Assembly: GCA_905200565.1 (NCBI GenBank)
Contig: CAJKKX010000082.1
Location: 1-8,421, forward strand
DNA: 8,421 nt
DNA from: an uncultured Lachnospiraceae bacterium
GTDB lineage: Bacteria > Bacillota_A > Clostridia > Lachnospirales > Lachnospiraceae
Reading direction: 5' to 3'
Notes under the pieces: generated by a model
What the model was told of the DNA's origin: nothing
Database searches by the model: none
What the model saw: the letters and a program-made list of their open reading frames with translations, nothing else
Program-made: the position numbers and the translations under genes
Shown here: piece by piece, positions 1 to 7,572 of the stretch
Layout of the letters: each line of letters begins with the position of its first letter
Position numbering within the stretch: the first letter of the stretch is position 1

Positions 1-539
1 CGTATCATATCCATGCGGAGACGATTGACTAAAAGCTCAATCCTTTTGATTTCGTTCGACTCTAAAAGACCTATAATGCGGTCAGCGTCACGAATGGCTG
101 AAACCTCCGGGGTCGTCACTACGATAGCTCTGTCCGCCCCGGCAATGGCATTCTTAAATCCCTGTTCAATTCCTGCCGGACAGTCCAGAAGAATATAATC
201 AAAATGCTCACGAAGCTCGTCTGTCAGTTTCTTCATCTGCTCCGGCGTGACAGCCGTTTTATCCCGGGTCTGAGCCGAAGGCAGCAGATAAAGGTTCGGA
301 AAACGCTTGTCCCGGATCAAAGCCTGCTTTTTCCGGCAGTTTCCTTCAATAACATCTACCAGATTGTAGACAATTCTGTTTTCCAGTCCCATGACAACAT
401 CCAGATTTCGAAGCCCGATATCCGTATCAATCATGACGACCTTTTTATTCAGCTTTGCCAGTCCTGTACCAATATTCGCTGTGGCGGTCGTTTTTCCGAC
501 ACCGCCCTTGCCGGATGTTACTACGATTACTTCACTCAT
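1..539 (-). CDS. minD: Septum site-determining ATPase MinD (partial, C-terminus outside window)
   Basis: MinD is a ParA/MinD-family ATPase that dimerises with ATP on the inner membrane face, carries MinC and so blocks FtsZ ring assembly away from midcell. The 179 visible residues begin MSEVIVVTSGKGGVGKTT. They show the deviant Walker A motif with the signature lysine (K11) and P-loop lysine (K16), the switch-I stretch DTDIGLRNLD (38-47), and a Walker B-like LLDCPAG around D119. These together separate MinD from other P-loop ATPases. The ATG at 539-537 is preceded by AGGAGG (548-553) at 8 bases, an excellent site. MinD proteins are usually about 260-270 residues, so roughly a third, including the C-terminal membrane-targeting helix, is missing because the window ends. 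It follows minC after 62 bases. Whether minE lies downstream cannot be seen. Confidence 0.96.
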   Translation of the reverse strand, partial: MSEVIVVTSGKGGVGKTTATANIGTGLAKLNKKVVMIDTDIGLRNLDVVMGLENRIVYNLVDVIEGNCRKKQALIRDKRFPNLYLLPSAQTRDKTAVTPEQMKKLTDELREHFDYILLDCPAGIEQGFKNAIAGADRAIVVTTPEVSAIRDADRIIGLLESNEIKRIELLVNRLRMDMI

Positions 540-601
540 CTTTCCATCCTCCTAAATCAGCAGCATGATGGCTGCCTTTCATCATTTCCATAACTTCATG
601 G

Positions 602-1303
602 TCACTCTTCCTTCGTGTTCTCTTCCTCTCCGGAAATGTCGTTTAGGGTATCCCTGGAAAAAGGTTTTACATAAATGTGGTTGTCTTTTATGTATGCGAT
701 TCTGGGATCGATGCTGTATTCGCATGTATCCACACGTTTGACGATCGCGCTCCGCGCGATTTTATCTGCAATGCGCACCTGAATGGGCTTCATGACCAGG
801 GCTGCTACGATGCAGTCCCTGTCTCCGCTCGCTCCGGCATATACATTTCCACGGCAGGCGCCGAGCACGATAATGTTTCCTTTGGAAACAACGTTTGCTC
901 CCGGATTTACATCACCGAGAATAACGACACTGTGCTCCGTCTCCAGCACCTGCCCGGCACGGAGCGTCCCTCTGTGAAACATTCCGTCGTGCTCCTGCTT
1001 CTCTTCCTGTGCCAGTTCGACTGCCTGACGATAGTATTCTTCGTGTTCTGGCGTCTCGTCCACGATACAGAGGATATGAATACCGGAATTGCTTACGATG
1101 GCATCCATCACCATCTTTTCCTGTGGTTTGGTCAGCACCCGTCCACGGAAACTGACCGCCATTTTCGCGTTCTTAAAGAAATTCGCGGATTCTTTAAATT
1201 TATCTGCAATGTCTAACAGTAATTCCTCAAAAGGAATTTTATCATCCAGTATGACGACAAGTCCATATTTGTTGCTCTTAATGATTACCGTATTTCGGTT
1301 CAT
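602..1303 (-). CDS. minC: Septum site-determining protein MinC
   Basis: MinC is the FtsZ antagonist recruited to the membrane by MinD. The 233 residues match the family's two-domain plan: an N-terminal FtsZ-inhibiting domain (about 1-100) and a C-terminal right-handed beta-helix (about 110-215) that binds MinD and dimerises. The beta-helix is clear from RGTLRAGQ (111-118), GDVNPGA (130-136) and RGNVYAGASGD (151-161), which correspond to the conserved glycine-rich MinD-binding surface. The linker (about 85-108) is acidic and glutamine-rich, and the last dozen residues are an acidic tail. The ATG at 1303 has GGGAGG (1312-1317) 8 bases upstream, so the start is secure. It begins 20 bases after the pbp2 stop, which argues for co-transcription with the mre/pbp2 genes, and it is followed by minD. 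Confidence 0.96.
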   Translation of the reverse strand: MNRNTVIIKSNKYGLVVILDDKIPFEELLLDIADKFKESANFFKNAKMAVSFRGRVLTKPQEKMVMDAIVSNSGIHILCIVDETPEHEEYYRQAVELAQEEKQEHDGMFHRGTLRAGQVLETEHSVVILGDVNPGANVVSKGNIIVLGACRGNVYAGASGDRDCIVAALVMKPIQVRIADKIARSAIVKRVDTCEYSIDPRIAYIKDNHIYVKPFSRDTLNDISGEEENTKEE

Positions 1304-1323
1304 ACTGTATGCCTCCCACTTTT

Positions 1324-4269
1324 TTAATCCTGCTGCGTATTATCATCGCCTACGATCGTTGCGCTTCCTGTAATCAGTTTATTCTTTTCTTCCAGGTTAA
1401 AACGGTATTTGATAATATCTCTTGCAACAAGAGCGGCGTTCTTTGACGTGTAACCGTTCGTAATACGCACGGCGATTGCCATTTCCGGGTTTTCATACGG
1501 TGCGTAACCAATAAACAAAGCATGATTTGCTTTATCATCCCTCTGCTGCGCCGTACCCGTTTTTCCTGCCATATCAAAGTGATATTCAGTTTTCATTTCC
1601 TTTAATACCGTACTATTATTCGCTACACCGTTCATTCCCTGGTGCATGGTGTCCCACAGCTCCTGCGGCAGATCTACCCGGCTGTGTACGGAAGGCTCCG
1701 GTTCGTCCAGAGTATTTCCGGAAGAATCCGTTACTTTCTGGAGAAGCGTCAGATCGTAACAGGTTCCGCTGTTCGCCAGCGTTGTCACATACCTGGCAAG
1801 CTGCGAAGTGGTATACGCATGGTCAGACTGTCCCATAGCGGAACGGGTAGGGTCTGCGGTTGCAATATGCGGTGCGACCTCGTCGATCTCAAGACCTGAT
1901 TTTGCATCAAATCCATACATCTTCACATATTTCGTCAGCTTCTCCATACCGAGAGCATCGCTGTAGCTGTCCTCGTCATCTCCGGTTTTTCCAAGAAGAT
2001 ACCCCACCGTATTAAAATAGTAATTACAGGATTCTGTGATAGCGCCCGCCATTGACAGAGGGCCGTGCGAGCCTCCTTTCAATGATGGGGAATAAATCCA
2101 GCAGTTAATGACCGGGTTTTCCTCAACCAGGTCAAACTGACCGGTACAGTTGATCGTATCATACAATCCGATGACTCCCTCCTGATAGCCGGCGGTTGCG
2201 GAAATCAGTTTAAAGGTGGAACCCGGAGCCGTCTGTTCCTGCGTGGCTTTGTTATAGAAAGGACTGGACAAATCGGTATTCAGCTTATTGTAATAATCAG
2301 AATCCATATCATTTGCCAGACGGTTATTGTCATATCCGGGATAGGTTACACATGCGAGAGTGTCTCCGCTGTCCGGGTCCGTGATGACGACGGAACCAGA
2401 ACACGGTTCCAGCGCAAGCTGTCCCGGCGTAATCTCCAGATTCAGAATCTTGGCTCTGATAAAATCATAGGCGCTCATGGAACCAGAAGCGAGAAGTCCA
2501 TAATCCTCATCGTCCTGTTCCAGAATTCCCTGGTCATAAAGCAGTAAACAGACATCGGCGCCGCTCAGACTCCCCTCCATAATCATATATTTGTAGATTT
2601 GACGGGTGAAAACATCGTCTTTAGAAAGCTTCTCCTCAATATAATCCGCCAGGGCGCTGTTAATTTCCGCCGTATCAAGATAGTCGCTCTCAATGTTAAG
2701 CTTTGTCACATCCAGCCATCCTTCTGCAATCGCATAATCCAGATACTCCTGCATACTGATGGATTCGTCTTTTGTCCATGCCTTATAAACTTCATCGTTT
2801 TTATCCACTTTGTCAGCATCCAGAACTCCGGTATCCTGCGTCAGCAGATTGTTGACGATATAGGACATATAGACCTGCCACTGCTCATCCTCCGGATTTT
2901 CCTCATAAGCATTATACGGCAGGGGGTCCGCAGTGGTGAGCTGTTCCCGGATCGTAGAAAATACAGCCTCCTGCTTTGCGAGAAATGCCTGGTACACGCG
3001 TTTTTCATTTTCCGTGGCGTCATCAGAAGCCAGATGTCTGGAATCCAGCACGTTATTCTCAAACAGGGCATAATAAGCGGCATATACCGGGATACGGATT
3101 TCATCACTGGAATTTGCCCATTCCGTATGAAATTCTTTTTCATCAATCATATTCGCATAAACGATACCTGCGATATACTGCTCCAGAATATTATAAGCAG
3201 CAATCTGAAGATCTCTGTCAATGGTCAGATAAATATTATTTCCTGCCTGCGGAGCAACTTCTGAATCCTTCATCAGAACCTTTCCAAGATTGTCCACATA
3301 TACAGTCTCCGAACCGTCAACACCCTGGAGCTGGGATTCAAAGGACTTTTCCAGTCCCGACTTTCCTACAATATCCGTAGCCTTATAGATGGTATTGTCC
3401 GCATTATATTCCTCCAGCTCTTCCTGGGAAATCTGTCCGGTATAGCCAATCAAAGGGGCGAAATACAGGCTGTCATTATAAACACGGATAGCGTCTTCCA
3501 CCACGTCCACACCTTCATAGACGTCTTTATTTTCCATGATAATTGCCATCGTCTCTTCATTGATGTCTTTTGCAATTGTAGTCGCCATGTATTTCTGATA
3601 ACTGTTAGCCGCCACCTTGCTTCGCATAATCGCCATTTTCAGGATGGTGTCCTTGCTCATTTCTGATTGCTTCGGAAGCCCGGCGCTTTCCAGTTCTTCA
3701 TCTGTATAGTCCGAATCCAGGATACCATACATTTTTCCGTCGCACATGTCGGCAATCATCTGGTCAGCCGTCGCTTCTTTTTGCTCTTCGCTCATATCAT
3801 CAATGTATGCCTCACCGTAAATATCGGCTTTAAAACGCATCAGACTTACCCCGGTACGGGTAAATTCATAGTTATTGTTCTTATCCAGATGAATCCCAAA
3901 ATCGGTGAGAATGCTGTTTCCATTATCCTCAATCACGCGCAGAAGTCCATACATGCTGCTGTTTAGGGCCAGATTTCTCTCCCGCGTTCCTGAGTAGCTT
4001 CCATTGTCCTCAAAAGTCACAGAATAAACCAGTTTATTATATGCAAGCGGATAGCCGTTCCGGTCATAAATTTCACCCCTGGTACTTCGAAGATTTTTTT
4101 CTTTTTTGATCTGCATGGTAAAATCTGTCAGGTAACTTTCACCATTGACAATCTGAAGCTGAAAAAGCCTCTGTATTAACACAAAGGCAAGAAGAATAAA
4201 TACAATAACGAGAATCATTCCCCGCGATTTCCCTGCCTTTGAAAATTTCTCTTTAATCAATTTAAACAA
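1324..4269 (-). CDS. mrdA: Penicillin-binding protein 2 (class B transpeptidase), unusually long
   Basis: This is a membrane-anchored DD-transpeptidase that cross-links peptidoglycan during elongation, working with a RodA-type glycosyltransferase and MreBCD. It has 981 residues, against about 630-700 for typical PBP2. Residues 1-17 are basic and cytoplasmic; about 18-36 are a single membrane anchor. A PBP dimerisation domain follows (RSTRGEIYDRNG at 61-72, LIGYTGQIS at 273-281, VGKSGLE at 301-307). The catalytic motifs are STFK (684-687, nucleophile S684), SCN (747-749) and KTGT (903-906), so it should be active. Between residues about 356 and 622 lies an acidic, probably helical insertion absent from E. 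coli PBP2. The start is TTG at 4269-4267, overlapping the mreD stop; an in-frame TAG at 4278-4276 excludes a much earlier start, and AAAGGAG (4281-4287) lies 11 bases upstream. The position between mreD and minC favours PBP2/MrdA over a division PBP3. Confidence 0.93.
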   Translation of the reverse strand: MFKLIKEKFSKAGKSRGMILVIVFILLAFVLIQRLFQLQIVNGESYLTDFTMQIKKEKNLRSTRGEIYDRNGYPLAYNKLVYSVTFEDNGSYSGTRERNLALNSSMYGLLRVIEDNGNSILTDFGIHLDKNNNYEFTRTGVSLMRFKADIYGEAYIDDMSEEQKEATADQMIADMCDGKMYGILDSDYTDEELESAGLPKQSEMSKDTILKMAIMRSKVAANSYQKYMATTIAKDINEETMAIIMENKDVYEGVDVVEDAIRVYNDSLYFAPLIGYTGQISQEELEEYNADNTIYKATDIVGKSGLEKSFESQLQGVDGSETVYVDNLGKVLMKDSEVAPQAGNNIYLTIDRDLQIAAYNILEQYIAGIVYANMIDEKEFHTEWANSSDEIRIPVYAAYYALFENNVLDSRHLASDDATENEKRVYQAFLAKQEAVFSTIREQLTTADPLPYNAYEENPEDEQWQVYMSYIVNNLLTQDTGVLDADKVDKNDEVYKAWTKDESISMQEYLDYAIAEGWLDVTKLNIESDYLDTAEINSALADYIEEKLSKDDVFTRQIYKYMIMEGSLSGADVCLLLYDQGILEQDDEDYGLLASGSMSAYDFIRAKILNLEITPGQLALEPCSGSVVITDPDSGDTLACVTYPGYDNNRLANDMDSDYYNKLNTDLSSPFYNKATQEQTAPGSTFKLISATAGYQEGVIGLYDTINCTGQFDLVEENPVINCWIYSPSLKGGSHGPLSMAGAITESCNYYFNTVGYLLGKTGDDEDSYSDALGMEKLTKYVKMYGFDAKSGLEIDEVAPHIATADPTRSAMGQSDHAYTTSQLARYVTTLANSGTCYDLTLLQKVTDSSGNTLDEPEPSVHSRVDLPQELWDTMHQGMNGVANNSTVLKEMKTEYHFDMAGKTGTAQQRDDKANHALFIGYAPYENPEMAIAVRITNGYTSKNAALVARDIIKYRFNLEEKNKLITGSATIVGDDNTQQD

Positions 4270-4780
4270 AACTATCTACACTCCTTTGTTCTGCCTTTTC
4301 CAGTTTACGGTTCAGTCTCAGCAGCAGACGATAGCAAAGTATCGTTAAAATTACAGTATAAATGATCTCCGGTATCATGATGCGTCCCAGATAAAAGAAA
4401 AACTCCGTTCTTCCGCGCAGCAAAAACCGGAAACAATACACCAGAAGATTAAATGCCAGGTCGCTGCCGACAACCAGAAGAATGGGCATCTTAATATCAT
4501 CATCGTAAAAAATGCGGCAGCAAAATCCATTAAAGAATCCAATATAGGTATAAATCAGCGTATAAAAGCCCAATCCGCTGCCAAAAAACAGATCTGTGAG
4601 AAATCCACTTAGAAATCCCACAAACATGCCCTCTTTCTTTCCGCGCATTAACGCAAAAGAAACGGTAAGCACCAACATGAGATTCGGCGTGATGGAAGCA
4701 ATCGACAGTGTCTGGAATATGGTGGATTGCAGGAAAAATACTGCAAATACAAGTAAAAACATTACGATTCTCCGCTTCAA
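4262..4780 (-). CDS. mreD: Rod shape-determining membrane protein MreD
   Basis: MreD is the polytopic inner-membrane component of the Rod complex and associates with MreC. The 172-residue product is almost entirely hydrophobic, with about five to six membrane segments and a basic C-terminal tail. The family pattern is seen in TPNLMLVL (31-38), which follows the first membrane segment, and in a glycine-rich segment GFLSGFLTDLFFGSGLG (about 55-71) with the typical L-x-D. The start is TTG at 4780-4778, supported by GGAGG (4788-4792) 7 bases upstream. The first in-frame ATG is six codons further on and would be too far from this site. The gene starts 18 bases after the mreC stop, and its last codons overlap the pbp2 start by 8 bases, so translational coupling is likely. 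MreD is weakly conserved, and the call draws strength from its neighbours. Confidence 0.92.
   Translation of the reverse strand: MKRRIVMFLLVFAVFFLQSTIFQTLSIASITPNLMLVLTVSFALMRGKKEGMFVGFLSGFLTDLFFGSGLGFYTLIYTYIGFFNGFCCRIFYDDDIKMPILLVVGSDLAFNLLVYCFRFLLRGRTEFFFYLGRIMIPEIIYTVILTILCYRLLLRLNRKLEKAEQRSVDSFV
4281..4287 (-). promoter_or_regulatory. Ribosome binding site for the TTG start of pbp2, inside mreD
   Basis: AAAGGAG lies within the last codons of mreD, 11 bases before TTG at 4269. The spacing is somewhat long, but an in-frame TAG just upstream (4278-4276) and the absence of ATG or GTG before residue 18 leave this TTG as the best start. Ribosomes finishing mreD at 4262 would release next to it. 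Confidence 0.6.
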
Positions 4781-4787
4781 ATTACCG

Positions 4788-4792
4788 CCTCC
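4788..4792 (-). promoter_or_regulatory. Ribosome binding site supporting the TTG start of mreD
   Basis: GGAGG lies 7 bases before TTG at 4780, an ideal distance, and 25 bases before the first in-frame ATG at 4762. The TTG is therefore the likely start despite its rarity. Confidence 0.75.
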
Positions 4793-4798
4793 AATCTT

Positions 4799-5758
4799 TT
4801 AATTTTCTGTGGATGTTTCCGACTGTGTTTCATTCTCCGGCTCGCTCTGCGAAGTATCCGGAGTCGCTGTATTTTCTGTTTCCTGCTGAGCATCCAGGGA
4901 TACTTTCGCATCATCAATTTCCTTTAGCTGCTTGATTACAAGCACTTCATGAAGATGCCGGAAATCCACGACAGGAGTAATCGTTCCCGATTTCGTAAGA
5001 TTATTCGAATCCATGCCGATTTCACTGATGTAACCGATCAGAATACCCGGCAGGAAACGGTCGCTGACATCGGAAGTAACGATCTTATCTCCCACGGAGA
5101 CCTTATCCGCCGTATCGGTCAGTTTTACAAGATGGATTTTCCCCTCATCGATCAAACGCAGATCTCCGGCGATAATGCAGTTGTCGGATGTGGAAGTGAC
5201 CGTGGCGCTCACATTGCTGTAGTCATCGATGATGGAACGTACCGTAGCCCAGTTCGGCCCGGTTTCTGTCACGATTCCTACAAGTCCTCCTTCGGTGATG
5301 ACATTTTGATCGACCAGAATCCCATCATTATACCCTTTGTCAATCGTGAATACACTGAACCAGTTTCCAGTATCTTTCGCAATGATCCTGGCTCCGATTT
5401 TTTCATATTCTTCATACTGCTGATCCAGCTCGTACAGGGTACGAAGCCTGTCCAACTCTTCTTTATCCTGTAAGAGCTGACTGTTTTCTGCGGTAAGAGC
5501 ATCGACCTTCTCTTTCAAATCTTTATTCTCTGCGACCAGATCTGTGGAATCCTGAAAGTATACTCCCTTATCCGAAATCCAGTTTCCCACTTCATTCAAT
5601 CCGTTTTGTACCGGTGTAATTACATACCCTGCCGCATAGCGCAGCGGTTCCAGCGCCGCATCCGTCGTAAAGCTCAGTACGATCATGGCCAGGCAAAGAA
5701 CTGTGACAATGACCAGAATATATTTACTTTTTAATGAACCGTTAAATTTTTTCTTCAT
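4799..5758 (-). CDS. mreC: Rod shape-determining protein MreC
   Basis: MreC is a bitopic membrane protein whose extracytoplasmic part links MreBD to PBP2 and is thought to activate it. Counting from the ATG at 5758 the protein has 319 residues: a basic start, one membrane segment (about 14-30), a coiled coil (about 70-113), then the two-lobed beta-barrel MreC domain (about 120-275), recognised by features such as NWFSVFTIDKGYNDGI and EGGLVGIV. A final stretch of about 39 residues is rich in E, T, S, Q and N and looks unstructured. An in-frame TTG at 5779 would add seven residues, but AGAGGA (5765-5770) sits 6 bases before the ATG and inside that extension, and nothing resembling a ribosome site precedes the TTG, so the ATG is preferred. 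It follows mreB closely and precedes mreD by 18 bases. Confidence 0.94.
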   Translation of the reverse strand: MKKKFNGSLKSKYILVIVTVLCLAMIVLSFTTDAALEPLRYAAGYVITPVQNGLNEVGNWISDKGVYFQDSTDLVAENKDLKEKVDALTAENSQLLQDKEELDRLRTLYELDQQYEEYEKIGARIIAKDTGNWFSVFTIDKGYNDGILVDQNVITEGGLVGIVTETGPNWATVRSIIDDYSNVSATVTSTSDNCIIAGDLRLIDEGKIHLVKLTDTADKVSVGDKIVTSDVSDRFLPGILIGYISEIGMDSNNLTKSGTITPVVDFRHLHEVLVIKQLKEIDDAKVSLDAQQETENTATPDTSQSEPENETQSETSTEN

Positions 5759-5764
5759 GGCATA

Positions 5765-5770
5765 TCCTCT
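5765..5770 (-). promoter_or_regulatory. Ribosome binding site deciding the mreC start
   Basis: AGAGGA sits 6 bases before the ATG at 5758. It falls within the short in-frame extension that would begin at the TTG at 5779, and no purine-rich site precedes that TTG. This supports the 319-residue form of MreC. Confidence 0.75.
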
Positions 5771-5788
5771 TTTATCCAAGCATAATCA

Positions 5789-6796
5789 TTATAAATCCTT
5801 CACAGAGAAGGAGAGCTTTCTGAGTTCCGGATCATTCATGATCCGAACCAGTCCCCGGACTGTGGAGAACACGGGTTCCGGAACCTGATAGGCCGTAACT
5901 TCCAGATGACGGCTTATGTATTTGTCCAGGTTCGGAATCTGTGAAACGCCCCCCGTCAGATATACGCCGTTTTTATGGATATCCGCCGCCAACTGAGGAG
6001 GCGTCCGTTCCAGGATGGATTTTACTGCATCGGCAAGTTCAAACAATGCGTCGGCAAGCGCTTCATTGATATCTTCCGACGAAACCACAGACGCAGCCGG
6101 AAGCCCTGTTACCGCATGGATGCCGAATATTTTCATCTGTGCGGTAACGCCCTGAAGTACATAAGCAAGATTGTTTTTTAGAATTTCGGATGTCTTGTGT
6201 CCAATATTCAGGCCATAACGCCGTCTGACAATGCTTCGAATCTCTTCATCAAACTGGTTTCCTCCGACGTCGAGGCGTTTCCCCACAATAATTTTCCCGG
6301 CAGATATGACGCTGATATCTGTTGTGGCCGCGCCAATATTGACTACCATATTTCCCATGGGGTGAAGCACTGGCATCCCAATGCCCGCGGCGTCGGCCAG
6401 ACCATTCTCAATCAGCGCCACTCTCTTTGTTCGAATGCCTTCTGTCAAAAGCTGATAATACGCCATGCGTTCCAGCTCACTGATCCCCACAGGAACCGTC
6501 ATCATAATATCCGGATGTCTGGACGCCGGATTCGCATAACGTTTCAGCAGACAGGTAAGAACGATTCCCAGATTTTTGACGTCCGCAATGGCTCCCCGCT
6601 GCATAAGCCCGTCTGCCATCACGTTCGCCGGAGCTTTTTCGTAGATTTCGAAAGCCTTTTGCCCGATGGCAATCACCTGTTCTTTGTTCCGAATGGCAAT
6701 CATATTTTTTTCACATACATACTTTTTTTCATTTTTATCGCAGATTCTGATGGTATCTGTTCCCAGATCCACTCCGCAGATTTTCCGAAACAGCAT
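5789..6796 (-). CDS. mreB: MreB-family bacterial actin with a degenerate nucleotide pocket
   Basis: MreB forms membrane-bound antiparallel filaments that orient lateral-wall synthesis. The 335-residue length and collinear homology along the whole protein (GVDLGT at 8-13, VPVGISELER at 101-110, GMPV at 140-143, ERTPPQLAADI at 263-273) place it in the MreB family, and its position before mreC and mreD supports that. It is divergent. The phosphate-1 aspartate (D10) is present. However, the usual IEEP or IDEP reads IENG (129-132), the phosphate-2 DIGGGTT reads NIGAATT (153-159), VGGD reads VGGN (177-180), and the adenosine GGG reads GGV (282-284). It may therefore be a second, specialised or non-hydrolysing MreB paralogue. 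The ATG at 6796 has a GAGGG site (6803-6807) 6 bases upstream. It starts 14 bases after the radC stop. Confidence 0.9.
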   Translation of the reverse strand: MLFRKICGVDLGTDTIRICDKNEKKYVCEKNMIAIRNKEQVIAIGQKAFEIYEKAPANVMADGLMQRGAIADVKNLGIVLTCLLKRYANPASRHPDIMMTVPVGISELERMAYYQLLTEGIRTKRVALIENGLADAAGIGMPVLHPMGNMVVNIGAATTDISVISAGKIIVGKRLDVGGNQFDEEIRSIVRRRYGLNIGHKTSEILKNNLAYVLQGVTAQMKIFGIHAVTGLPAASVVSSEDINEALADALFELADAVKSILERTPPQLAADIHKNGVYLTGGVSQIPNLDKYISRHLEVTAYQVPEPVFSTVRGLVRIMNDPELRKLSFSVKDL

Positions 6797-6810
6797 AGAT
6801 ATCCCTCTAT

Positions 6811-7512
6811 TCAGGCTTCCAGAATTTCACTCTCCCGGAAACTCATATATTTTCTGTCCCCTATGATGATATGATCCAATAATTCAATGCCGAGTAAGGC
6901 GCCTGCCTCCCGCACTCTTTTCGTAAAAACCAGGTCGTCCCTGCTGGGCGTTGGATCTCCGCTGGGATGATTATGGATCAATACAATCGACACGGCATGA
7001 TAATGCAGCGCCTGAAGAAAAATCTCACGCGGCGAAATGACAGAAGCGTTTGCCGTTCCTTTGGATATGACCTGATCTCCCAGAAGATGGTTTTTCGTAT
7101 TCAGCATCATAAGGATCATCTGCTCCTGATCGCTGTGCCTGAAATCTTCCATATAATATGCGGCAATCGTATAAGGCTCATGAAAATGAAGCGTTTCCTC
7201 TGCTTTTTTCTTGGAGAGCCTTCTGGACAATTCCAGAATACACTGAATCTGAATGGCTTTGACCTTTCCTATGCCGTGAATCTGCATCAGTTCAGGAAGG
7301 GTCAATCTATGAAGGCCCAGAATCCCGTATCCACCGCAGGAAAGGTTCAGAACGTTTTTTGCCAGCTCCAGCGCCGACACCCCTCTGGCGCCTGTCCGCA
7401 GGATCACGCTTAAAAGTTCTGCATCGGTCAGCATTTTTGCGCCGCAATTGATACATTTCTCATAGGGTTTGTCTGCTGTTGGCAGCTCTTTCATTGTTAA
7501 ATTTTCACGCAT
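6811..7512 (-). CDS. radC: RadC family JAB/MPN+ domain protein
   Basis: RadC proteins carry an N-terminal helix-hairpin-helix region and a C-terminal JAB1/MPN+ metalloprotease-like domain. The cellular role is unsettled; the original DNA-repair assignment in E. coli has been withdrawn. The 233 residues are full length for the family. LTDAELLSVILRTG (28-41) is the usual N-terminal block, IHGIGKVKA (78-86) is the hairpin-helix loop, and HNHPSGDPTPSRDD (180-193) supplies the metal ligands H180, H182 and D193. E130 is the likely catalytic glutamate, so the site looks intact. The start is less certain: the ATG at 7512 has only GGGAGAGAG at 7529-7537, 16 bases away, and a second ATG at 7494 (residue 7) has no better site. 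It is the first gene after the promoter at 7573-7601 and 14 bases upstream of mreB, an arrangement conserved in Firmicutes. Confidence 0.95.
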   Translation of the reverse strand: MRENLTMKELPTADKPYEKCINCGAKMLTDAELLSVILRTGARGVSALELAKNVLNLSCGGYGILGLHRLTLPELMQIHGIGKVKAIQIQCILELSRRLSKKKAEETLHFHEPYTIAAYYMEDFRHSDQEQMILMMLNTKNHLLGDQVISKGTANASVISPREIFLQALHYHAVSIVLIHNHPSGDPTPSRDDLVFTKRVREAGALLGIELLDHIIIGDRKYMSFRESEILEA

Positions 7513-7572
7513 AACTGTATCTTTTAGACTCTCTCCCGAAAAAGCACAGATATTACATAATAAATACAGTTT

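Noticed and set aside
560..575. Small hairpin (GCAGC, 6-base loop, GCTGC) between minC and minD
   Set aside because: Only a 5-bp stem with no U-run; too weak to call a terminator or regulator, and it leaves the minD ribosome site free.
204..593. Plus-strand open frame of 129 residues opposite minD
   Set aside because: The minus-strand reading gives an unmistakable MinD, so this frame is incidental.
677..1216. Plus-strand open frame of 179 residues opposite minC
   Set aside because: Shadow of minC; composition rich in cysteine, phenylalanine and histidine with no motif.
2599..3264. Plus-strand open frame of 221 residues opposite pbp2
   Set aside because: It lies wholly antisense to the pbp2 insertion, shows no recognisable domain, has no ribosome site I could see, and its length is explained by the codon bias of the minus-strand gene.
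5758..5779. TTG start for mreC adding seven residues
   Set aside because: No ribosome site precedes it, whereas the ATG at 5758 has one at ideal spacing lying within the extension.
6197..6874. Plus-strand open frame of 225 residues opposite mreB and the end of radC
   Set aside because: It is antisense to two clear conserved genes, crosses their boundary, is rich in His, Arg and Phe as shadow frames are, and matches no family I know.
7513..7571. 8-bp inverted repeat AACTGTAT (7513-7520) and ATACAGTT (7564-7571) in the radC leader, a possible start-masking hairpin
   Set aside because: The predicted transcription start near 7566 would exclude most of the first arm from the RNA, and an 8-bp A/T-rich match over this distance can occur by chance.
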